Positions 45,566-54,795 are shown, counted from the stretch's first letter. The stretch is DNA of 64,000 bases from Streptomyces sp. KL109B (GCF_030766935.1 NZ_JASERL010000002.1:1178001-1242000), one strand, 5' to 3'. The notes: generated from the letters alone by a model not told the origin. Program-made: numbers and translations.

Positions 45566-47224
45566 GTGGACCCGGTGATCGTCGTCGGCGCCGGCCCCGT
45601 CGGGCTCGCGCTGTCCCTCGCTCTCGCCCGCCATGACGTACCGTCCGTGATCCTCGACGAAGGGCCCGGCAAGGACGAACCGCGCCCCGCCCGCACGGTG
45701 GTGCTGCGCGAGGACACCGCGGCCCTCGCCGAGCGCCTCGCGGGGCAGTCGTTCGACGGCGTGGGGGCCCGCTGGACCGGCTGGCGCTCCATGCGCCGCA
45801 AACAGGAAATGGGTGTGCTCACCTTCGGTGAGCCCGGTCGACCCGGCCGGCCCGGCGCGTCGGGTACGGCCGGGGATCCGCTGCCCGCCCCGCTGCACAT
45901 CGCCCAGCACGACCTGACCGGCGCCCTGCGCAAGGCCGTCGCCGCCGAGCGGCTCATCAAGGTCGCCGTCGACAGCCGCCTCGACTCGGTCGAGGAGGAG
46001 AAGAGCGGCCTGACCGCCCACACACGCGGCCCCAAGGGCACGTGGTGGCGCGGCAGTTACCTCGTGGGCTGCGACGGACCGCGCTCCACGGTCCGCAAGC
46101 TCCTCGACATCCGCTTCCCCGGCCGCACCGCCGTCGAACGGCACGCGGTCGCCGCGCTGCGCGCGGAACTTCCGTGGCCCGGTGAGGCGTTGCTCCATCG
46201 GAGCCCTCCGTGGCGGACCTCGGGTCGATCGGGCTCGGAGGTCGTCGGCCGCCCCCTGGCCGACGGCGTCTGGCGCCTGGACTGGCTGCTGCCGCCCCGC
46301 AGCGACCTGGTGACCCCGGATGCCCTGGTGACGCGCATCCGGGAGACCCTCGCGGGCTGGTGCGGAGGCTCCACCCCGCCGTACGAACTGCTCGACACCG
46401 GAGTGCACACGGTCCACCACCGGCTCGCCCGCCGCTGGCGCGTGGGCCGGGTCTTCCTCGCCGGGGACTCCGCGCACCTGCTCGGCGCGCTCGGCACCCA
46501 GGGCCTGGACGAAGGGCTGCGCGACGCCGACAACCTCGCCTGGAAACTGGCCCTGGCCTGGCACAACGGCTCGCACGCCGCCCCCGAAGCGCTGCTCGAC
46601 AGCTATCAGACCGAGCGCCGCGCGGTGGTCGCCGGGCGGCTGCGCGCCGCGGATCAGGCGCTGCCGATACTGCGCGGCGGTGGCGGGCTGCGCGCGTACG
46701 TTCCCGGGGCCGCGCGCGGGCACGACGCGCTGCTCACGGACGGTCACTTGGGGCACGGCCCGCTCGGCGCGCCGGGGTCGTACGCCGACTCGCCGCTCGC
46801 GCCCCCGCACTCCGTGTCGCAGGTGGAGGTGGGGACGGCGCCCGGCGCACCGGTCACCGACGTCGAAGTGACGGCTCCCGACGGCTCGTTCGTACGGCTC
46901 CGGGACCGGCTCGGCCAGGGACCGCTGCTCGTCGTCCTCGTCGCCCCCGGGACGGGCGTGTGGGAGCGCAAGCACTGGATGTCGGCGGGCCTGATGCCCC
47001 GGCTCGCGGCGGCCGTCGCCGCGCTCCCCCACGAGGCCGAGCTGCTCGTCGCGGAGAGCTACCCGCGGGCCGCGGCGCACACGGTGCTGCTGATCAGGCC
47101 CGACGGCCATCTGGTCACGGCCCTGAGCGGCGTACGCCCCGCGGAGCTCTACGAGGCGGCGCGCGCGGCCCTCGCCAGGCCCGCGGAGGAGAGCGGTCCG
47201 GTGAAGAGCGGCGCGGGGCGGTGA
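45566..47224 (+). CDS. FAD-dependent aromatic monooxygenase
   Basis: This 552-residue flavoprotein belongs to the PheA/TfdB/UbiH-like group. The N-terminal Rossmann motif VIVVGAGPVGLALSLALARH binds FAD, SYLVGCDGPRSTVRKLL is the DG motif, and VFLAGDSAHLLGALGTQGLDEGLRDADNLAWKLAL is the GD motif. A thioredoxin-like C-terminal domain (about 430-540) contains no CxxC. The GTG at 45566 is preceded by AGGAGG; earlier starts would overlap gluD. The substrate is unknown. It stands alone between glu and the sulfur operon. Confidence 0.9.
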   Translation: MDPVIVVGAGPVGLALSLALARHDVPSVILDEGPGKDEPRPARTVVLREDTAALAERLAGQSFDGVGARWTGWRSMRRKQEMGVLTFGEPGRPGRPGASGTAGDPLPAPLHIAQHDLTGALRKAVAAERLIKVAVDSRLDSVEEEKSGLTAHTRGPKGTWWRGSYLVGCDGPRSTVRKLLDIRFPGRTAVERHAVAALRAELPWPGEALLHRSPPWRTSGRSGSEVVGRPLADGVWRLDWLLPPRSDLVTPDALVTRIRETLAGWCGGSTPPYELLDTGVHTVHHRLARRWRVGRVFLAGDSAHLLGALGTQGLDEGLRDADNLAWKLALAWHNGSHAAPEALLDSYQTERRAVVAGRLRAADQALPILRGGGGLRAYVPGAARGHDALLTDGHLGHGPLGAPGSYADSPLAPPHSVSQVEVGTAPGAPVTDVEVTAPDGSFVRLRDRLGQGPLLVVLVAPGTGVWERKHWMSAGLMPRLAAAVAALPHEAELLVAESYPRAAAHTVLLIRPDGHLVTALSGVRPAELYEAARAALARPAEESGPVKSGAGR

Positions 47225-47246
47225 GTGGGCGGGGGCCGAAGGTGAG

Positions 47247-47275
47247 TTGACCGGCCCCTGACCCCGTGGTGTACT
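47247..47275 (+). promoter_or_regulatory. vegetative-type promoter giving a leaderless transcript
   Basis: TTGACC, a 17-base spacer and TGTACT match the sigma-70 pattern. The expected start point, about seven bases after the -10 element, coincides with the GTG at 47283 that opens the cysteine-rich leader peptide. Confidence 0.65.
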
Positions 47276-47282
47276 CCGGAGC

Positions 47283-47372
47283 GTGACGGTCGACAGCGAT
47301 GTGCGCCTGTGGCGGAGGGTCCATATGGACCTGGTCCGCTACGCGGGCTGCGTGTGTCACTCGTCCTGCTGA
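47283..47372 (+). CDS. cysteine-rich leader peptide (attenuator)
   Basis: A 29-codon frame encodes MTVDSDVRLWRRVHMDLVRY followed by AGCVCHSSC and a stop. Three Cys codons (TGC GTG TGT ... TGC) fall in its last seven codons. It resembles the short leader peptides found before sulfur and cysteine genes in actinobacteria, where ribosome stalling at Cys codons adjusts downstream expression. An internal ATG at 47325 with GGAGGG is an alternative start (15 residues). The GTG fits a leaderless mRNA. A strong hairpin (47391-47421) and the cysteine dioxygenase gene follow. Confidence 0.8.
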   Translation: MTVDSDVRLWRRVHMDLVRYAGCVCHSSC

Positions 47373-47390
47373 ATTCGCATCCTTCCTTCC

Positions 47391-47421
47391 GCGCGCACGC
47401 CGTACGGCGTGCGGTGCGCGC
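47391..47421 (+). promoter_or_regulatory. hairpin between leader peptide and cysteine dioxygenase gene
   Basis: GCACGCCGTACGGCGTGC (47395-47412) is a perfect palindrome. The flanking GCGCGCAC can instead pair with GTGCGCGC (47414-47421). Two mutually exclusive stems just before the next ribosome site suit a translation or transcription switch. Confidence 0.6.
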
Positions 47422-47452
47422 GTGCTGCTCGCGAACTCCCAGGACGGTTCCG

Positions 47453-48001
47453 GTGTCTTCTTCTCTGGTTTCTGCTTCCCGTACGTCGTCTTCTCGTACG
47501 TCGTCGGCCGCGCCCACGCAGGCCGACCTCCTCGCTTTCGTCCGCCGCGTCGCTGCGGACCACGACCTGATCGCCTCACTCCCGCTCGATCCGGAGGGCC
47601 GCACATGGGTGCGGCTCGAAGGCCCCGACGGCAGCGAGGCCTGGCTGATCGGCTGGCCGCCGCGCACCGGCACCGGCTGGCACGACCACGCCGAGTCCGT
47701 CGGCGCCTTCCTGACCGCGCGCGGCGCGCTCAAGGAGAACTCGCTCGCCGCCCGTCTGCCCACCGACGGCTGGAAGACCCTGGAGCTGTCCGAAGACGTC
47801 GACAGGCAGCGGCAGTTGACGGCCGGCGAGGGGCGCGCCTTCGGCCGCCACCATGTGCACGAGGTGCTGAACGAATCCCCCACCGAGCACGCCGTCTCGG
47901 TGCACGCCTACTACCCGCCGCTCCCGCGGATCCGGCGCTACAGCCGCACAGGTCCGGTGCTGCGCCTGGAGTCGGTGGAGCGCCCGGAGGACTGGCAATG
48001 A
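47453..48001 (+). CDS. cysteine dioxygenase
   Basis: This iron cupin enzyme oxidises cysteine to cysteine sulfinate. Residues GWHDHAESVGAFLTARGAL supply two of the three His ligands and HHVHEVLN the third. The GTG at 47453 follows AGGA by eight bases and gives 182 residues; the frame is open further upstream through the leader-peptide region but that part is not domain sequence. The first 25 residues are Ser-rich. The gene overlaps the rhodanese gene by four bases and lies behind a cysteine-codon leader, consistent with a cysteine-dependent role. Confidence 0.88.
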   Translation: MSSSLVSASRTSSSRTSSAAPTQADLLAFVRRVAADHDLIASLPLDPEGRTWVRLEGPDGSEAWLIGWPPRTGTGWHDHAESVGAFLTARGALKENSLAARLPTDGWKTLELSEDVDRQRQLTAGEGRAFGRHHVHEVLNESPTEHAVSVHAYYPPLPRIRRYSRTGPVLRLESVERPEDWQ

Positions 48002-48399
48002 GCGATCCCCGACCACGTCCGGTGGGCATCGACGAACACCTGGAGCGGGTGCGGTCCGGGCTCGACCGGGTCGAGGCACGGGACGCGTTCGACGCGGCGT
48101 CGCGTGGCGAGGCACTCCTTGTCGACATCCGGTACGCGGCGCTGCGGGAGCGCGACGGCCTGATCCCGGGAGCCCTGGTGGTGGAGCGCAACGAACTCGA
48201 GTGGCGCCTCGACCCCTGGGGCAGCCACCGCGCCCCTGAGGCCACCGACCACGACCTGCGCGTCGTCGTCATCTGCAACGAGGGCTACGCCTCAACCCTC
48301 GCCGCCGCCTCCCTACACCAACTGGGCCTGCACCACGCCACGGACTTGGTAGGCGGCTTCCAGGCGTGGCGCACGGCGGGGTTGCCGGTGACCCGGTAG
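47998..48399 (+). CDS. rhodanese-like sulfurtransferase
   Basis: This 133-residue single rhodanese domain has ALLVDIRYAALRERDGLIPGALVVER and the active-site loop VVICNEGYASTLAAASL, whose Cys would carry the persulfide. The C-terminus VGGFQAWRTAGLPVTR is typical. It is translationally coupled to cysteine dioxygenase (ATGA overlap), so both probably handle excess cysteine sulfur. Confidence 0.93.
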   Translation: MSDPRPRPVGIDEHLERVRSGLDRVEARDAFDAASRGEALLVDIRYAALRERDGLIPGALVVERNELEWRLDPWGSHRAPEATDHDLRVVVICNEGYASTLAAASLHQLGLHHATDLVGGFQAWRTAGLPVTR

Positions 48400-48437
48400 G
48401 CCTGGCACCACCCGCTAAGCGCTTCCACTGCCCCCCG

Positions 48438-48531
48438 TTGAGCCCCTCCGGCCCCGCCATTCAAGCCCCTCCGGCGCCACCACTTAAGCCCCTCCGGCGA
48501 TTGAGGAGCGGGGTCCGGGGCAGAGCCCCGG
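48438..48531. repeat. 23-bp tandem repeat (AGCCCCTCCGGC) with adjoining hairpin
   Basis: AGCCCCTCCGGC recurs at 48441, 48464 and 48487, a constant 23-bp period. The last copy runs into GATTGAGGAGCGGGGTCCGG and the hairpin CCGGGGC-AGA-GCCCCGG (48515-48531). This block resembles a dispersed intergenic element common in Streptomyces. It lies between the convergent rhodanese and recX genes and could terminate both. Confidence 0.85.
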
Positions 48532-48648
48532 GGGGCGCACCCCACGATGGGCGCCTCCATGGCAACCGTGGGGAACGGCCACCGTGGGGAACGCCCCGGC
48601 CCCCCGCAACCACGGCACCCGCAACAACCCCCGGCCCCCCGCGGAGCG

Positions 48649-49434
48649 CTACTCCCCGAACCCCAAGTCTCCGGTCTCTTCCCCCTCTTCCTCCAAGGCC
48701 CGCCGCACCACCCGCAACGCCATCCCCTCCGAATACCCCTTCCGCGCCAGCATCCCCGCAAGCCTCCGCAACCGCTTGTCCCGCTCAAGCCCCCGCGTGG
48801 AACGAAGCTTGCGCGCGACGAGCTCGCGCGCGGTCTCCTCCTCCCGGTCGGAGTCCAACTGCCCGACCGCCTCGTCGATCACCGTCGACTCCACGCCCTT
48901 GGTGCGCAGTTCACGCGCGAGCGCCCGACGGGCAAGCCCCCGGCCGTGGTGCCGCGACTCGACCCAGGCATCCGCGAAGGCGCTGTCGTTGATGAGCCCC
49001 ACCTCTTCGAACCGGGTCAGCACCTCCTCCGCCACGTCCTCGGGAATCTCCCGCTTGCGCAGCGCGTCGGCCAACTGCTTGCGCGTGCGCGGAGTCCCGG
49101 TGAGCAGACGCAGACAGATGTTCCGCGCCCGCTCAGCCGGGTCTCCTGACGGCGCCCCCTGCTCGGCCCTCGACGAGTCAGGGGGGCCGTCGTCCTGTGC
49201 GGCGCCGGACGGATCCCCGAATCCGCCCCGGCGCCGACGTCCACGCGGACCGGCCCCGCCCCGCGAACGTCGTCCTCCGCGGCGCGCCCCGTCCGCCGCT
49301 CCGTGCCCCGCTTCTACGTCATCCCCGGCCTCGCCGTACGCCATGTCGTCGTACGCCCCGCCGTCCCCGCTCCCCCGGCCCTCGGGGACGGCGAAGCGCA
49401 CGTCGTCATCGGCCCAGTCGGTTCGTCGTGTCAC
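48649..49434 (-). CDS. recX: RecA regulator RecX
   Basis: RecX modulates RecA filaments by binding their groove. The 261-residue product has an N-terminal disordered 95 residues (Gly/Asp/Arg-rich) and a RecX domain of helical repeats: RNICLRLLTGTPRTRKQLADAL, FEEVGLINDSAFADAWVESR, RRALARELRTKGVESTVIDEAV and LARKGYSEGMALRVVRRALEEE. The GTG at 49434 is six bases after the recA stop, so the two are cotranscribed. Confidence 0.95.
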   Translation of the reverse strand: MTRRTDWADDDVRFAVPEGRGSGDGGAYDDMAYGEAGDDVEAGHGAADGARRGGRRSRGGAGPRGRRRRGGFGDPSGAAQDDGPPDSSRAEQGAPSGDPAERARNICLRLLTGTPRTRKQLADALRKREIPEDVAEEVLTRFEEVGLINDSAFADAWVESRHHGRGLARRALARELRTKGVESTVIDEAVGQLDSDREEETARELVARKLRSTRGLERDKRLRRLAGMLARKGYSEGMALRVVRRALEEEGEETGDLGFGE

Positions 49435-49440
49435 GGCGGA

Positions 49441-50559
49441 CTAGCTCTTGGCCGCCGCGGCCTTGGACTTGGCGGCCTTGGGCGCGGGCACCGTCTTGGC
49501 CGCCTCCTCGGCGGGAGCGGCCTCCACCGCGTCCGTGCCCGGCTCGCTGCCCGGCTCCTCCGGGTGGACGCCTACGCCCAGCTTCTCCTTGATCTTCTTC
49601 TCGATCTCGTTGGCCAGGTCGGGGTTGTCCTTCAGGAAGTTGCGCGCGTTCTCCTTGCCCTGGCCGAGCTGGTCGCCCTCGTACGTGTACCAGGCGCCGG
49701 CCTTGCGGACGAAGCCGTGCTCCACGCCCATGTCGATCAGGCCGCCCTCGCGGGAGATGCCCTGCCCGTAGAGGATGTCGAACTCGGCCTGCTTGAAGGG
49801 CGGCGCGACCTTGTTCTTGACGACCTTGCAGCGGGTGCGGTTGCCGACCGCGTCCGTGCCGTCCTTCAGGGTCTCGATACGCCGGATGTCGATACGCACC
49901 GAGGCGTAGAACTTCAGCGCGCGGCCACCGGTCGTGGTCTCGGGCGAGCCGAACATGACGCCGATCTTCTCGCGCAGCTGGTTGATGAAGATCGCGGTGG
50001 TCTTGGACTGGTTGAGCGCGCTGGTGATCTTCCGGAGCGCCTGGCTCATCAGTCGGGCCTGCAGACCCACGTGCGAGTCGCCCATCTCGCCCTCGATCTC
50101 CGCGCGCGGCACGAGCGCGGCGACGGAGTCGATGACGATCAGGTCGAGGGCGCCGGAGCGGACCAGCATGTCGACGATCTCGAGAGCCTGCTCGCCGTTG
50201 TCCGGCTGGGACAGGATCAGGTTGTCGACGTCGACGCCGAGCTTCTTCGCGTACTCGGGGTCCAGGGCGTGCTCGGCGTCCACGAAGGCCACCTGGCCGC
50301 CGGCCTTCTGTGCGTTGGCCACGGCGTGCAGGGTCAGGGTCGTCTTACCGGAGGACTCCGGGCCGTACACCTCCACCACACGGCCGCGCGGGATGCCGCC
50401 GACGCCGAGGGCCACATCGAGCGCCGTCGAGCCGGTCGAGATGACCTCGATGGGCTCCTGGGTTCGGTCGCCCATGCGCATGACCGCGCCCTTGCCGAAT
50501 TGCCGTTCAATCTGCGCGAGCGCGGCGTCGAGCGCCTTCTCGCGGTCGGTTCCTGCCAT
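49441..50559 (-). CDS. recA: recombinase RecA
   Basis: RecA drives homologous recombination and LexA cleavage. It has 372 residues from ATG 50559: Walker [11 protein letters not shown], Walker [11 protein letters not shown], the L1/L2 loop regions ([56 protein letters not shown]), and the actinobacterial C-terminal tail rich in Ala/Lys/Pro. A canonical promoter with an embedded LexA-type box lies upstream. Confidence 0.98.
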   Translation of the reverse strand: MAGTDREKALDAALAQIERQFGKGAVMRMGDRTQEPIEVISTGSTALDVALGVGGIPRGRVVEVYGPESSGKTTLTLHAVANAQKAGGQVAFVDAEHALDPEYAKKLGVDVDNLILSQPDNGEQALEIVDMLVRSGALDLIVIDSVAALVPRAEIEGEMGDSHVGLQARLMSQALRKITSALNQSKTTAIFINQLREKIGVMFGSPETTTGGRALKFYASVRIDIRRIETLKDGTDAVGNRTRCKVVKNKVAPPFKQAEFDILYGQGISREGGLIDMGVEHGFVRKAGAWYTYEGDQLGQGKENARNFLKDNPDLANEIEKKIKEKLGVGVHPEEPGSEPGTDAVEAAPAEEAAKTVPAPKAAKSKAAAAKS

Positions 50560-50729
50560 GGGTTCCACCCGGTTTGCTTGAGTCGATCGCTTCACGCCAA
50601 AGACGCTAACGCCTGCCACTGACAATCGGCCTCGACGCCTGTCTCGCCTGTGGATAACTCGAGGCCCTTCGCCTGGCCACCTTCCCCGAATCCCTTGGAA
50701 ACACTGGGGAGAATGGCTCTGGACACTCC

Positions 50730-50759
50730 ATAAGAATGGATGTTCGATTTTGGTGTCAA
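50730..50759 (-). promoter_or_regulatory. recA promoter with embedded SOS box
   Basis: On the minus strand TTGACA (50754-50759), an 18-base spacer and TCTTAT (50730-50735) form a good promoter. The spacer contains CGAACATCCATTCT (50733-50746), the recA SOS box form known from Streptomyces, which departs from the consensus at three positions. Confidence 0.85.
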
Positions 50760-50787
50760 GCGCACCACGCGGTTCGGGGGAGATGCG

Positions 50788-51264
50788 ATGGACGACTCAC
50801 GGAGCGACACCTTCCGCCTGCGACGGGGCTCGACCGGGTTCCATCACCTCGGCGCCCCGCCGGCGCCGGGCACCGGTCCCAGGGCATGCCGCACCGCCTG
50901 GTACGCGGCGGCCCGTGCCGCCCACGGGCAGGTCGGGGACTTCGCGGAGCGGCGGTACCCGCGGAACTTCCACACCGCCACGATCGACGACCGGGGCGGT
51001 ACGCACTTCGCGCTGTTCCACGCCTCCTGTCCGCTGGTCGCCTTCGTGAGCGGACAACACCACTGGTACACCGACGAGTTCCGGGACCCCCCGGCCTGGG
51101 CGGCCACCCTCGACGCCCACGGGTACACCGTCCTGAACGCGTCGCAACTCCTGTCGCCGCTCTCGGAGTCGGACACCTCTGACCTGTCCGCCGATGAGTG
51201 GCAGCAGATCAGGTACTGGAAGCCGGAGACCGTCGGCGCGGTGCTCTTCAACTCGTGGGACTGA
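50788..51264 (+). CDS. conserved hypothetical protein
   Basis: The 158-residue product starts at ATG 50788 behind GGGGGAG. It is compact, without signal peptide or membrane helix. Notable stretches are [33 protein letters not shown] and [22 protein letters not shown] do not recognise the family. It is divergent from recA and its start region is close to the recA promoter. Confidence 0.65.
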   Translation: MDDSRSDTFRLRRGSTGFHHLGAPPAPGTGPRACRTAWYAAARAAHGQVGDFAERRYPRNFHTATIDDRGGTHFALFHASCPLVAFVSGQHHWYTDEFRDPPAWAATLDAHGYTVLNASQLLSPLSESDTSDLSADEWQQIRYWKPETVGAVLFNSWD

Positions 51265-51374
51265 CGGCTCGGCTCGTGGGACGCACGGCCGGACCGCCCT
51301 TCGATGTCACAGGTCCGCAGTGGATCGCCCGACGCTACGGGCGCGTGCGTCACCTCCGGCTACCGTGGCTCCGC

Positions 51375-52289
51375 ATGACCCACACCGCGATCGAGATCAC
51401 CGCCGAGTTCGTCCGGGAACTGCTCCACGAACAGCATCCCGACCTGGCCGACCACCCCGTGCGGCTCGGCGCGCGCGGCTGGGACAACCAGTTGTGGCGG
51501 CTCGGCGACGACCTCGCCGTCCGGCTGCCCTGGGCCACCGAATCCGCGGACACGCTGCTGCGCAAGGAGCACGCCTGGATCCCCGGTCTCGCCCCGCGTC
51601 TCCCGTTGCCGGTCCCCGTTCCGCAGCGCCTCGGCGAGCCCTCCGAGCGGTTCCCCCGCCCCTGGATCGTCACCACGTGGGTGCCGGGAACGCCCGCCGA
51701 CCACGCCCCCGCCACCGCGGCCGAGTCGGCCGACACCTTGGCCGCCTTCCTGAGCGCTCTCCACCAGCCCGCACCCGAAGGGGCGCCCGACGGCCGCGAC
51801 CGGGGCGGGCCGCTGGCCGAGCACGCCGACGGCTTCGCCGAGCTGCTCGCCGAGGCCGTCGGACTGGGGTTGATCCCCGACCCGGACGCCGCCCGCGCCG
51901 TCTGGGAGGACGCCGCCGGTGCACCCGTGTGGTCGGGCCCGCCGCTCTGGCTCCACGCCGACCTGCACCCGGCCAACGTCCTGACCGCGGACGGCACGTT
52001 CTGCGGTGTGGTCGACTTCGGCGACCTCTGCGCGGGCGATCCGGCCTGCGATCTCGCCGCCCCTTGGCTGCTGCTGCCGGAAGCCGCCATCGAGCGCTTC
52101 CACGCCGCCTATGGGCCGGCCGCCGACGCAGCCACCCTGCGCCGTGCCCGCGGCTGGGCCCTGATGAAAGCCGTCGTCTGCATCCTCATCGGGCACGCCG
52201 GCGACCACGGCCGGCCCGGCGGCAAGCCCACCTGGGGCCCGCCCGGCCACACCGCACTGCGCCGCCTCCTCGCAACGGCCTCCCACTGA
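51375..52289 (+). CDS. aminoglycoside phosphotransferase (APH)-family kinase
   Basis: This 304-residue protein-kinase-like fold phosphotransferase has a glycine-poor N-lobe (GWDNQLWRLGDDLAVRLPW), the catalytic loop LWLHADLHPANVL (Asp base) and the metal motif VVDFGDLCAGDPACDLA. ATG 51375 begins just before the first strand. Many actinobacterial members act on unknown small molecules, so antibiotic resistance should not be assumed. It follows the hypothetical gene by 110 bp. Confidence 0.88.
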   Translation: MTHTAIEITAEFVRELLHEQHPDLADHPVRLGARGWDNQLWRLGDDLAVRLPWATESADTLLRKEHAWIPGLAPRLPLPVPVPQRLGEPSERFPRPWIVTTWVPGTPADHAPATAAESADTLAAFLSALHQPAPEGAPDGRDRGGPLAEHADGFAELLAEAVGLGLIPDPDAARAVWEDAAGAPVWSGPPLWLHADLHPANVLTADGTFCGVVDFGDLCAGDPACDLAAPWLLLPEAAIERFHAAYGPAADAATLRRARGWALMKAVVCILIGHAGDHGRPGGKPTWGPPGHTALRRLLATASH

Positions 52290-52441
52290 CACACGCGTCC
52301 TCCACCGACGCGTCCGTACTCCCCGCGTCGTACGAAGAGTGTCTTCAGCCGGACGACGACCGCACGCGCGCGTGTGACGAGCCTTGTCCCCATGGACACC
52401 TGCCCGAACCGCCCCTCGCCCCGCCGCAAGGAGGTGCGCGG

Positions 52442-53239
52442 GTGATCACCGCACGCGTGGCGGCCTCGCCCGCCACACCCCACGGCCGGGGCCTGTGGCG
52501 CGCGGCCCGCCCCGCAGAGCGCCTGTGCTACCTGGTCGGCTCCCTCCTGGTCGTGTCCGGCCTCGTCCACGTCGTCGTCTTCGGGATCGACGGCGGCCCC
52601 TGGTACGGACCGGTCTCCTGGCGCAAGCCCATTACCTTCGGGCTCTCCTTCGGCCTGACGCTCATGGCCCTCACCTGGGTGACCTCGTATCTCAGGATCG
52701 GTGCCCGGCTGCGCGGCGCCCTGCTCGTGGTGTTCGCGGCGGACTGCGTCCTGGAGGTCGCCGGGATCACCCTTCAGGCGTGGCGCAAGGTGCCGTCGCA
52801 CCTCGACATGGAGACCACCTTCGACAGCGTCGTCTCCATGTCCCTCGCGGTCGGCGGCGGCGTACTGGTGGCGCTCCTGACGTCGTTCGCCGTCGCGTCC
52901 TTCAGGAACCGGCCGAGCGGCCCCACAGGGATGCCCCTCGCCGTGCGCACCGGGTTCACCGTCCTTCTGGTGGCCCTCGCCTCAGGGGCGGCGATGATCG
53001 CGCGCGGTGTCGTCCTGACGCGGACCGGGCACCAGGAGGCGGCGTACCACTCGACGGCCGCCCTCAAGCCGCTGCACGGTGTCAGCCTGCACGCCGTCCT
53101 CGTGCTCCCCGCCCTGGCCTGGCTGATGTCCCGCACGGCCTGGAGCGACCGCCTCAAGCTGCGCGTCACGTACGTGGCGGTCGGCTGCTACGTAGCGGCG
53201 GTCCTCGCGTCCGCGCTCTGGGCAGCCTTCACGTACTGA
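52442..53239 (+). CDS. integral membrane protein, unknown function
   Basis: The GTG at 52442 with GGAGG seven bases upstream gives 265 residues and about six to seven membrane helices, including LCYLVGSLLVVSGLVHVVVFG, ITFGLSFGLTLMALTWVTSY, LAVGGGVLVALLTSFAVASF and VTYVAVGCYVAAVLASALW. The loop GGPWYGPVSWRKPI is conserved-looking. No transporter or enzyme motif is recognised. Confidence 0.8.
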   Translation: MITARVAASPATPHGRGLWRAARPAERLCYLVGSLLVVSGLVHVVVFGIDGGPWYGPVSWRKPITFGLSFGLTLMALTWVTSYLRIGARLRGALLVVFAADCVLEVAGITLQAWRKVPSHLDMETTFDSVVSMSLAVGGGVLVALLTSFAVASFRNRPSGPTGMPLAVRTGFTVLLVALASGAAMIARGVVLTRTGHQEAAYHSTAALKPLHGVSLHAVLVLPALAWLMSRTAWSDRLKLRVTYVAVGCYVAAVLASALWAAFTY

Positions 53240-53286
53240 GCTGAGGCACCGCGCGTACTGAGTCGCACCGCGGCCCGGGTTCTCGC

Positions 53287-54597
53287 CTACAGGTCCCCGG
53301 AATTCGAGTCCTTGGGGCCCGGCTCCCTGGACTCCGGGTCCTTCACGATGCGCCGCATCCGCGCGAGAAGGGACGCTCCCCGTATGCGGTGCCCATGCAC
53401 GCGCGGGTCGTCGGTCACGTCGTAGCGCTTCACGTACGCCCCCAGGAACGCCTGCAGCGTCGCGACGGCCGGGATCGAGATCAGGGCGCCCACGGCCCCC
53501 AGCAGCGCGGTCCCCGCGATCACCGAGCCGAAGGCGACGGCCGGGTGGATGTCCACGGTCTTCGCGGTCAGCTTCGGCTGCAGCACATAGTTCTCGAACT
53601 GCTGGTACACGACGACGAAGACGAACACCCACAGCGCGTACCAGGGGTCCACGGTGAAGGCGATCAGCATCGGCAGCGCGCCCGCCAGATACGTGCCGAT
53701 GGTCGGGATGAACTGCGAGACGAGGCCCACCCACACGGCGAGCACGGGCGCGTACGGGACGTCGAGCACCGCGAGCAGGATGTAGTGCGCGATCCCGGAG
53801 ATCAGCGCCATGAGGCCGCGCGAGTAGAGATACCCGCCGGTCTTGTCGACGGCGATCTCCCAGGCGCGCAGCACCTCGGCCTGCTTGGCGGGCGGCAGGA
53901 CCGAGCACAGCGCACGCCGCAGGCGCGGGCCGTCGGCGGCGAAGTAGAACGAGAACAGCAGGACCGTCAGGAGCTGGAACAGCCCACCGAGCACCTGCGC
54001 GGAGACGTCCAGAACGCCCGTGGCGCTGTTCTGGACGTACTTCTGGAGCCAGTCCGAGTGCAGCAGGCTGTCCTGCACCTCGACCCTGTTGAGCTCCGTG
54101 TGGAACGTGTCGTTGACCCAGCTGATGAGCTGGTCGAGGTACTTCGGGAAGTCGTCGAACATGTCCACGATCTGGCCCGCGAGCATCGACCCGAGGAGCA
54201 CGACGAAGCCCAGGCTCACGATCGTCACGGCGAGGAACACCAGGAACGTGGCGAAGCCGCGGCGTAGCCCGCGCGCCGACATCCGGCTGACCGCCGGCTC
54301 CACGGCGAGCGCCAGGAAGAACGCGATCAGCACGTTGATCAGCAGGCCGATCAACTGGTGGAAGGCCCAGTAGCCCAGTTGAAAGCAGGCGATGAGGGCC
54401 AGAGCGAGCACCATGGCGCGCGGCAGCCAGCGCGGCATCCCCGCGCGTGGGGACGGCGCCGCGCCCGGCGGCCGCTCGGGCGGCGTGGTGCCGGGCGGCG
54501 CGGCGTCGTCCGCCACCTGGAAAGTCTCGTCTGTCGGTGCCACGCTGCCAGTCTCGCCCACGCCGCCGACAATCGTCGGCCGCCCCCGTTCCGTCAC
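53287..54597 (-). CDS. AI-2E / PerM family membrane transporter
   Basis: The 436-residue protein has the eight-helix PerM pattern: two N-terminal helices with LIGLLINVLIAFFLALAVEP, a long polar segment (residues about 150-215), then LLTVLLFSFYFAADG, the conserved VGLVSQFIPTIGTYLAGALPMLIAF and AFGSVIAGTALLGAVGALISIPAVA. N- and C-termini are polar. Members include the AI-2 exporter TqsA and Na/H exchangers, so the substrate is open. The GTG start at 54597 lies 3 bp after the DUF3046 gene. Confidence 0.9.
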   Translation of the reverse strand: MTERGRPTIVGGVGETGSVAPTDETFQVADDAAPPGTTPPERPPGAAPSPRAGMPRWLPRAMVLALALIACFQLGYWAFHQLIGLLINVLIAFFLALAVEPAVSRMSARGLRRGFATFLVFLAVTIVSLGFVVLLGSMLAGQIVDMFDDFPKYLDQLISWVNDTFHTELNRVEVQDSLLHSDWLQKYVQNSATGVLDVSAQVLGGLFQLLTVLLFSFYFAADGPRLRRALCSVLPPAKQAEVLRAWEIAVDKTGGYLYSRGLMALISGIAHYILLAVLDVPYAPVLAVWVGLVSQFIPTIGTYLAGALPMLIAFTVDPWYALWVFVFVVVYQQFENYVLQPKLTAKTVDIHPAVAFGSVIAGTALLGAVGALISIPAVATLQAFLGAYVKRYDVTDDPRVHGHRIRGASLLARMRRIVKDPESREPGPKDSNSGDL

Positions 54598-54600
54598 TCT

Positions 54601-54795
54601 TCAGCGCTTCTCGTCCGGTACGTCCATCGTGGTGCACACGACGCGCCAGACGTCCTTGGCCTCCCAGCCGGAATCGAGCGCCTGGTGGACCGTCCGCCCA
54701 CCAAGTCCCGCCATCACATGGTCACGCGCGAACGTGTCGGCGTAACCGGATCCGAAGTGATCCGCCATTCTCTGCCAGAAGACCGTCAACCGCAT
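54601..54795 (-). CDS. DUF3046 family protein
   Basis: These 64 residues, starting MRLTVFWQRMADHFGSGYAD and continuing GLGGRTVHQALDSGWEAKDVWR, match the small actinobacterial DUF3046 family usually found near recA/recX. The function is unknown. It is probably cotranscribed with the PerM-like gene 3 bp downstream. Confidence 0.88.
   Translation of the reverse strand: MRLTVFWQRMADHFGSGYADTFARDHVMAGLGGRTVHQALDSGWEAKDVWRVVCTTMDVPDEKR

Noticed and set aside
51375..52289. APH-family protein as an aminoglycoside resistance gene
   Set aside because: The kinase motifs are generic to the APH superfamily; nothing indicates an antibiotic substrate.
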